Shown one piece after another: positions 58,806 to 64,000 of a stretch of DNA of 64,000 nucleotides; position 1 is the first letter of the stretch, and each line of letters opens with the position of its first letter. Below the pieces are notes generated by a model, which did no database searches, was not told the DNA's origin, and saw only the letters and a program-made list of their open reading frames with translations. The stretch spans positions 186,001 through 250,000 of the forward strand of contig NZ_VMSE01000002.1 in the NCBI RefSeq assembly GCF_009858335.1, in the 5' to 3' direction. The DNA is from Methylovorus glucosotrophus. GTDB lineage: Bacteria; Pseudomonadota; Gammaproteobacteria; Burkholderiales; Methylophilaceae. The position numbers were made by a program, and so were the translations under genes.

Positions 58806-59339
58806 ATGTCTCGTGTAGCTAAAAACCCAGTCGCTATTCCTGCCAAGGTTGAAGTTGCATTGACTGCAAGCAACATTGCAGTCAGCGGCCCTCTGGGTAA
58901 GCTGAATCAAGCACTGACTGGTGCAGTTAATATTGTTCGCGAAGGTGACAATCTGACATTCGCTGCAGCTAATGACAGCCAGCACTCGCGTGCAATGTCA
59001 GGCACTGTACGTGCCCTGGTGGCCAACATGGTGCAAGGTGTGTCGCAAGGGTTTACCCGCAAGCTTAATCTGGTTGGTGTGGGCTATAAGGCCCAGGCGC
59101 AAGGCGCTACTCTTAATCTGGATCTGGGTTTTTCCCATCCGATTAACCACAAGATGCCAGAAGGTGTGACCGTGCAGACGCCAACTCAAACCGAAATCTT
59201 GTTGACAGGTGTCGACAAGCAGGTTGTTGGTCAGGTGGCTGCCCAGATTCGTGCATATCGTTCACCAGAGCCTTATAAGGGCAAGGGTGTTCGTTATTCC
59301 GATGAAGTGGTCACTATCAAAGAAACCAAGAAGAAGTAA
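58806..59339 (+). CDS. rplF: 50S ribosomal protein L6
   Basis: Factor-binding region protein near the sarcin-ricin loop. 177 residues, two homologous domains, signature [16 protein letters not shown]. 10 bp after rpsH with AAGGAG upstream. Confidence 0.96.
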   Translation: MSRVAKNPVAIPAKVEVALTASNIAVSGPLGKLNQALTGAVNIVREGDNLTFAAANDSQHSRAMSGTVRALVANMVQGVSQGFTRKLNLVGVGYKAQAQGATLNLDLGFSHPINHKMPEGVTVQTPTQTEILLTGVDKQVVGQVAAQIRAYRSPEPYKGKGVRYSDEVVTIKETKKK

Positions 59340-59349
59340 GGTTTAAGCC

Positions 59350-59703
59350 ATGAATAACGTAAATTCACGCCTGCGTCGTGCACGTAAAACCCGTGCCAAA
59401 ATCGCAGAATTAAAGGTAACGCGTTTGAGCGTTCATCGCAGTAATGGCCATATTTATGCCCAAATCATTGCGGAAACCGGTGACAAGGTATTGGCAAGTG
59501 CCTCTACTGTTGAGGTGGAAGTTCGCAAAGATATCAAGAATGGTGGGAATGTGGCTGCTGCTGCCGTGATCGGTAAGCGTATTGCTGAAAAGGCGAAGGC
59601 TGCCGGCATTACTTCTGTGGCTTTTGACCGTTCGGGTTACAAATACCACGGCCGTATCAAAGCGCTGGCTGATGCCGCGCGCGAAAACGGTCTGTCCTTC
59701 TAA
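59350..59703 (+). CDS. rplR: 50S ribosomal protein L18
   Basis: 5S rRNA-binding protein of the central protuberance. 117 residues; basic N-terminus ([15 protein letters not shown]) and [21 protein letters not shown] at the end. Confidence 0.96.
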   Translation: MNNVNSRLRRARKTRAKIAELKVTRLSVHRSNGHIYAQIIAETGDKVLASASTVEVEVRKDIKNGGNVAAAAVIGKRIAEKAKAAGITSVAFDRSGYKYHGRIKALADAARENGLSF

Positions 59704-59717
59704 TTACGAGGTTGATG

Positions 59718-60224
59718 ATGGCTAAAGATATTGAACAACAGCAAACCGATGGTTTGCGCGAGAAAATGATCTCGGTCAACCGCGTCACTAAAGTGGTTAA
59801 GGGCGGTCGTATCATGTCCTTCGCTGCACTGACAGTGGTTGGTGATGGCGACGGTGCCGTTGGCATGGGCAAGGGCAAGGCACGTGAAGTTCCAGTTGCT
59901 GTGCAAAAGGCAATGGATGAAGCACGTCGCGGTATGGTTAAGGTAAGTTTGAATAACGGTACGCTGCATCATGCAGTTACCGGTGTTCACGGTGCTGCCA
60001 AGGTATTCATTCAGCCAGCTTCTGAAGGTACCGGCATTATTGCTGGTGGCGCAATGCGCGCTATCTTTGAAGTGATGGGCATTACTAACGTGTTGGCTAA
60101 GTGCATTGGTTCTACCAATCCTTACAACGTGGTGCGTGCTACATTAAATGGCTTGCAGTCTATGAATACCCCGGCTGAAGTTGCTGCAAAACGCGGCAAG
60201 ACCGTCGAAGAAATCAGAGGTTAA
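59718..60224 (+). CDS. rpsE: 30S ribosomal protein S5
   Basis: Accuracy and mRNA-helicase protein. 168 residues, double-stranded RNA-binding N-domain with [27 protein letters not shown] (the spectinomycin-associated loop looks wild type). The third of TTG-ATG-ATG is chosen, since GAGG is 6 bp before it and the family starts MAKxx. Confidence 0.95.
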   Translation: MAKDIEQQQTDGLREKMISVNRVTKVVKGGRIMSFAALTVVGDGDGAVGMGKGKAREVPVAVQKAMDEARRGMVKVSLNNGTLHHAVTGVHGAAKVFIQPASEGTGIIAGGAMRAIFEVMGITNVLAKCIGSTNPYNVVRATLNGLQSMNTPAEVAAKRGKTVEEIRG

Positions 60225-60226
60225 TC

Positions 60227-60424
60227 ATGGCTAAGGCAAAAAAAGCAGCAGCTACAGTAAAAGTGACTTTGGTAAAAAGTACCATTGGCCGTATTCAATC
60301 GCATCGTGCATGTGTTCGCGGCTTGGGTATTCGTCGTCTGCATCAAACCGTTGAAGTGCTGGATACCCCAGCAAATCGCGGCATGATCAATACAGTCGGC
60401 TATCTGTTAAAGGTTGAAGCATAA
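60227..60424 (+). CDS. rpmD: 50S ribosomal protein L30
   Basis: 65-residue surface protein of the large subunit. [34 protein letters not shown] is the family core. 2 bp after rpsE; its stop shares a base with the rplO start. Confidence 0.95.
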   Translation: MAKAKKAAATVKVTLVKSTIGRIQSHRACVRGLGIRRLHQTVEVLDTPANRGMINTVGYLLKVEA

Positions 60425-60858
60425 TGAAACTGAATTCCATCAAGCCCGCTGAAGGCAGCAAGCACGCTAAGCGTCGTGTTGGCCGCGGCATTGGTTCTGG
60501 CCTGGGTAAGACTGCAGGTCGTGGTCACAAGGGTCAAAAGTCCCGTACTGGTGGTTTCCACAAGGTGGGTTTTGAAGGCGGTCAAATGCCTATACAACGC
60601 CGTCTGCCAAAGCGTGGTTTCAATTCCCTGACCAAGGCTGATACTGCTCACGTGCGTACCAGCGAACTGGACAAGGTTCAAGCTGACGTAGTGGATCTGC
60701 TGGCATTGAAGCAAGCCAATGTAATCCCTGGTTCTGCTCGTGCTGCAAAAGTTTATCTTTCTGGCGATCTTTCCCGTGCGATCACTGTGCAGGGTTTGTT
60801 GCTGAGTAAAGGCGCCAAGGCTGCAGTTGAAGCCGCTGGCGGCAAGATCGTAGAGTAA
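60424..60858 (+). CDS. rplO: 50S ribosomal protein L15
   Basis: Late 50S assembly protein. 144 residues; glycine-rich [23 protein letters not shown]-terminal extension and [18 protein letters not shown]. Coupled to rpmD. Confidence 0.96.
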   Translation: MKLNSIKPAEGSKHAKRRVGRGIGSGLGKTAGRGHKGQKSRTGGFHKVGFEGGQMPIQRRLPKRGFNSLTKADTAHVRTSELDKVQADVVDLLALKQANVIPGSARAAKVYLSGDLSRAITVQGLLLSKGAKAAVEAAGGKIVE

Positions 60859-60865
60859 TTGCAAG

Positions 60866-62188
60866 TTGGCTAAAGATAATATTTTAGGTGCGGTAAGCAA
60901 GACCAGTGAGCTGAAAAGCCGCTTGCTGTTTGTGCTTGGTGCCCTCGTTGTCTATCGCCTAGGTGCGCACATTCCGGTTCCAGGTATTGATCCGGATGTG
61001 CTCGCCAAGTTATTTGAATCGCAAAGCGGTGGCATTCTGGGCATGTTCAACATGTTCTCAGGTGGCGCTCTTTCCCGCTTTACTGTATTCGCACTGGGTA
61101 TCATGCCTTATATTTCGGCATCCATCATCATGCAATTGCTGACGGTGGTTTCCCCGCGTATGGAACAGTTAAAGAAGGAAGGTGAAGCTGGGCGTCGCCA
61201 AATTACCAAATACACACGCTACGGCACTGTGTTCCTGGCTACTTTCCAGGCTTTGGGTATTGCGATTGCTCTTGAAGGTCAAGCAGGGTTGGTATTGGAT
61301 CCTGGCCTGATGTTCCGATTCACAGCCGTGATTACCTTGGTAAGCGGCACTATGTTCCTGATGTGGCTGGGTGAGCAGATTACCGAGCGCGGAATTGGTA
61401 ATGGTATTTCAATTATCATTTTTGCAGGTATCGTCGCTGGCTTGCCGCATGCGATTGGTGGAACATTGGAATTGGCGCGTACAGGTGCATTCTCCATACC
61501 TCTGGTGATCTTCCTGTTTGCCGCTGCTGTGCTGGTAACTGCATTTGTAGTGTTTGTAGAGCGTGGTCAACGCAAGATCACGGTGAACTATGCCAAGCGT
61601 CAAGTTGGCCGCAAAGTGTTTGGTGGGCAGACAAGTCATTTGCCATTGAAGCTCAATATGGCGGGCGTCATTCCTCCGATCTTTGCTTCAAGCATTATCT
61701 TGTTCCCTGCCACCATGGCTGGTTGGTTTGGAAGCAGTGAGAATTTTTCCTGGCTTAAGGATATTGGTACTACCTTATCGCCTGGTCAGCCGCTTTACAT
61801 TATTTTCTTCGCTACAGCGATTGTGTTTTTCTGCTTCTTCTATACGGCATTGGTATTCAATCCAAAAGAAACAGCAGATAACCTGAAGAAGAGTGGTGCT
61901 TTTGTTCCAGGTATTCGTCCTGGTGACCAAACCGCCAAATATATTGATCGCATCATGGGTCGTTTGACTTTAGTGGGTGCTCTTTATATTACTGCCGTAT
62001 GTTTATTGCCTGAGTTCCTGATATTGAAATGGAACGTGCCGTTTTACTTTGGTGGGACTTCGCTGCTGATTATCGTGGTTGTGACGATGGATTTCATGAC
62101 TCAGGTTCAAGCGCATTTGATGTCCAATCAATACGAAGGCTTACTCAAGAAAGCCAATTTTAAAGGCGGTGCGGGTATTACTCGCTAA
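60866..62188 (+). CDS. secY: Preprotein translocase subunit SecY
   Basis: Central channel of the Sec translocon. 440 residues, ten membrane helices, signature [15 protein letters not shown] near the N-terminus and the plug/pore helices following. The start is TTG at 60866 ([13 protein letters not shown] read as Met), with only a weak ribosome-binding site, so translation probably depends on coupling to rplO 7 bp upstream. Confidence 0.96.
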   Translation: MAKDNILGAVSKTSELKSRLLFVLGALVVYRLGAHIPVPGIDPDVLAKLFESQSGGILGMFNMFSGGALSRFTVFALGIMPYISASIIMQLLTVVSPRMEQLKKEGEAGRRQITKYTRYGTVFLATFQALGIAIALEGQAGLVLDPGLMFRFTAVITLVSGTMFLMWLGEQITERGIGNGISIIIFAGIVAGLPHAIGGTLELARTGAFSIPLVIFLFAAAVLVTAFVVFVERGQRKITVNYAKRQVGRKVFGGQTSHLPLKLNMAGVIPPIFASSIILFPATMAGWFGSSENFSWLKDIGTTLSPGQPLYIIFFATAIVFFCFFYTALVFNPKETADNLKKSGAFVPGIRPGDQTAKYIDRIMGRLTLVGALYITAVCLLPEFLILKWNVPFYFGGTSLLIIVVVTMDFMTQVQAHLMSNQYEGLLKKANFKGGAGITR

Positions 62189-62206
62189 ACAGGCGCAGGT
62201 AGCGGC

Positions 62207-62425
62207 ATGGCAAAAGAAGACAGAATCGAGATGCAAGGCGAGGTTCTTGAGAACCTTCCGAATGCAACGTTTAGAGTTAAGCTGGAAAACGGTCATGTAG
62301 TGTTGGGTTATATCTCTGGGAAAATGCGTATGCACTACATCCGTATTCTTCCAGGAGACAAAGTAACAGTTGAAATGACCCCCTACGATTTATCGCGTGC
62401 GCGGATTATTTTCCGCGCCAAATAA
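62207..62425 (+). CDS. infA: Translation initiation factor IF-1
   Basis: 72-residue OB-fold factor that occupies the A site during initiation. [20 protein letters not shown] start, [13 protein letters not shown] end. Between secY and rpmJ, the betaproteobacterial arrangement. Confidence 0.96.
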   Translation: MAKEDRIEMQGEVLENLPNATFRVKLENGHVVLGYISGKMRMHYIRILPGDKVTVEMTPYDLSRARIIFRAK

Positions 62426-62447
62426 AGTTTTTGCGAAGAGGTGAAAT

Positions 62448-62561
62448 ATGAGAGTTCGTGCTTCAGTCAAGGCGTTATGCCGTAATTGTAAAGTGGTTCG
62501 TCGCCGTGGTGTGGTACGTATTATTTGTACTGATCCACGTCACAAGCAGCGCCAAGGTTAA
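62448..62561 (+). CDS. rpmJ: 50S ribosomal protein L36 (zinc-ribbon form)
   Basis: 37-residue protein, [14 protein letters not shown] followed by [14 protein letters not shown] and a PRHKQRQG tail. The ligands C11, C14, C27 and H32 are all present, so this is the zinc-binding (C+) form. GAGGTG is about 7 bp before the ATG. Confidence 0.95.
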   Translation: MRVRASVKALCRNCKVVRRRGVVRIICTDPRHKQRQG

Positions 62562-62600
62562 TCAGGCAACGCAAATTAGTTGTGAAATCAGCGAATACGA

Positions 62601-62629
62601 TTGTTAAAACTCGGACAAGCTGTTAAAAT
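62601..62629 (+). promoter_or_regulatory. Sigma-70 promoter of rpsM (alpha-type operon)
   Basis: TTGTTA (62601-62606), 17-bp spacer, TAAAAT (62624-62629), in the 128-bp rpmJ-rpsM gap. It gives a leader of about 55 nt, AT-rich, without an obvious hairpin. Confidence 0.75.
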
Positions 62630-62689
62630 TTTGGGCTTTTTTGGCGATTTGTAAAAAAATTAAATGCGCCATTATTTTGGAGTAGGTAC

Positions 62690-63052
62690 ATGGCTCGTAT
62701 AGCAGGGGTAAACATCCCAAATCATAAGCACACTGAAATCGCATTAACTTCGATTTACGGTGTGGGTCGTAACACTGCGAAGCAGATTTGCTTGGCTGCT
62801 GGCGTTGCTGGCACTGCCAAGATTAAAGATCTGAATGATGCAGAAGTTGAAAAGCTGCGTGACGAAGTCGCTAAGCTCAAGGTTGAAGGTGACTTGCGTC
62901 GTGAAGTTACCATGAACATTAAGCGTCTGATGGATTTGGGCTGCTATCGCGGTGTACGTCATCGCCGTGGCCTGCCAGTCCGTGGTCAGCGCACCAAGAC
63001 CAATGCGCGCACACGCAAGGGTCCTATTAAGCCTATTAAGGCATCCAAGTAA
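62690..63052 (+). CDS. rpsM: 30S ribosomal protein S13
   Basis: 30S head protein at the subunit bridge B1. 120 residues; [21 protein letters not shown] start, [28 protein letters not shown] end. TTGGAG 10 bp before the ATG. Confidence 0.96.
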   Translation: MARIAGVNIPNHKHTEIALTSIYGVGRNTAKQICLAAGVAGTAKIKDLNDAEVEKLRDEVAKLKVEGDLRREVTMNIKRLMDLGCYRGVRHRRGLPVRGQRTKTNARTRKGPIKPIKASK

Positions 63053-63065
63053 GGAATAATGCAAC

Positions 63066-63455
63066 ATGGCTAAAGCTAACGTACGCGTACGCAAGAAAGT
63101 CAAAAAGAACATTGCCGAGGGCATTGCCCACGTGCATGCTTCTTTTAACAACACGATTATTACGATTACTGATCGTCAGGGTAATGCCTTGTCTTGGGCG
63201 ACTTCTGGTGGTGCAGGTTTTAAGGGTTCACGTAAAAGTACTCCTTTTGCAGCGCAGGTTGCAGCTGAAGCCGCCGGCAAGGCAGCTCAGGAATGCGGCG
63301 TGAAGAACCTTGAAGTTCGTATCAAGGGCCCAGGTCCAGGTCGCGAATCTGCTGTTCGCGCACTGAACGCTGTTGGCTTTAAAATCACCAGCATTTCTGA
63401 TGTGACGCCAGTCCCACATAACGGCTGCCGTCCACCCAAAAAGCGCCGCATCTAA
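63066..63455 (+). CDS. rpsK: 30S ribosomal protein S11
   Basis: 30S platform protein near the mRNA exit. 129 residues; signature [18 protein letters not shown] and the C-terminal [11 protein letters not shown]. 13 bp after rpsM. Confidence 0.96.
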   Translation: MAKANVRVRKKVKKNIAEGIAHVHASFNNTIITITDRQGNALSWATSGGAGFKGSRKSTPFAAQVAAEAAGKAAQECGVKNLEVRIKGPGPGRESAVRALNAVGFKITSISDVTPVPHNGCRPPKKRRI

Positions 63456-63484
63456 GCCGCGCCTGATAGAACTAGGAGAATACC

Positions 63485-64000
63485 TTGGCTAGAAATCTTG
63501 ATCCAAAGTGCCGTCAGTGCCGCCGCGAAGGCGAGAAGCTTTTCCTGAAAGGTGAAAAGTGCTTCACTGACAAATGCGCGATTGAAAAGCGTAACTTCCC
63601 ACCTGGTCAGCATGGTCAGCGCCGTAATCAGCGCTTGTCCGACTACGGTGTGCAATTGCGTGAAAAGCAAAAAGTACGTCGTATCTATGGCATCCTCGAA
63701 GGCCAATTCCGCAGCTACTACGCTGAAGCTGATCGCCTGAAGGGCATCACCGGTGAAAACCTGCTGCAATTGCTGGAATGCCGTCTGGATAACGTTGCAT
63801 ACCGTATGGGTCTGGGTTCTTCCCGTACTGAAGCGCGTCAAATCGTTCGCCACAACAGTATTCTGGTTAACGGTAAGCGCGTAAATATTCCTTCATATCA
63901 GGTTCGTCCTGGTGATGTGGTGCAGGTTGCAGAGGCTTCCAAGTCGCAACTGCGTATCAAGGGTGCTCTGGAAGCTGCTGAACAGCGTGGTTTCCCCGAG
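63485..64000 (+). CDS. rpsD: 30S ribosomal protein S4, N-terminal 172 residues (cut by window edge)
   Basis: Primary 16S-binding protein and, in enterics, repressor of the alpha operon. TTG start at 63485, preceded by AGGAG at a spacing of 6. The N-terminal cysteines CRQC and KCFTDKC suggest a zinc-binding form. The S4 RNA-binding domain begins at about residue 98 ([20 protein letters not shown]). The end and rpoA lie beyond the window. Confidence 0.95.
   Translation, partial: MARNLDPKCRQCRREGEKLFLKGEKCFTDKCAIEKRNFPPGQHGQRRNQRLSDYGVQLREKQKVRRIYGILEGQFRSYYAEADRLKGITGENLLQLLECRLDNVAYRMGLGSSRTEARQIVRHNSILVNGKRVNIPSYQVRPGDVVQVAEASKSQLRIKGALEAAEQRGFPE

Overview
The window is a housekeeping segment of a betaproteobacterial chromosome, most likely from a methylotroph of the family Methylophilaceae (Methylobacillus, Methylovorus or Methylophilus type). 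The evidence is a complete 3-hexulose-6-phosphate synthase gene, the formaldehyde-fixing enzyme of the ribulose monophosphate cycle, in highly expressed codon usage inside the histidine cluster. Betaproteobacterial gene orders support this: mla genes next to ibaG, murA and his, sspA-sspB after petABC, and thr-tyr-gly-thr tRNA genes before tuf. The genus is an inference from one marker and gene order. I see no insertion sequences, phage genes, CRISPR arrays or rRNA genes.

Layout. 1-4.9 kb: the 5' end of topA, then ttcA and a pteridine-reductase-like SDR (all minus), divergent from a MidA-type methyltransferase, trmB, and convergent engB. 5.0-8.9 kb: cytochrome c4, a strong terminator, then the ResB/CcsB system II cytochrome c maturation pair. 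8.9-11.5 kb: an orphan histidine kinase divergent from a lone prepilin that has a textbook sigma-54 promoter. 11.6-16.9 kb: mlaFEDCB, a YadG/YadH-type ABC exporter, a BolA/IbaG protein and a monothiol glutaredoxin. 17.0-25.7 kb: murA and hisGDC, then hps as an apparent single-gene unit, then hisBHAFIE. 25.7-28.9 kb: hinT, tatABC, a 40-residue membrane protein, and a DegS/AlgW-type protease. 28.9-33.5 kb: a NIF3 protein, petABC (cytochrome bc1), sspA and sspB.

33.5-64 kb is the translation and transcription super-cluster: tRNA-Thr, -Tyr, -Gly, -Thr, tuf, tRNA-Trp, secE, nusG, rplKAJL, rpoBC, rpsL, rpsG, fusA, a second tuf, rpsJ, the S10 and spc genes through secY, infA, rpmJ, rpsM, rpsK and the start of rpsD. 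The two tuf genes look identical in DNA. Several joints carry readable regulatory structure: consensus sigma-70 promoters before tRNA-Tyr, rpsL, rplC and rpsM, an L10-type leader before rplJ, paired hairpins between rplL and rpoB, and a terminator just before rpsJ.

Functionally the window joins electron transport and its biogenesis (cytochrome c4, ResB/CcsB, bc1, Tat export of the Rieske protein), envelope lipid homeostasis, histidine synthesis, C1 assimilation and the ribosome/RNA polymerase core. I found no convincing wholly novel multi-gene system. The most interesting points are the hps insertion into the his genes, the sigma-54 prepilin/orphan kinase locus, and the attenuator-like arrangements around hps-hisB and tuf-rpsJ-rplC.
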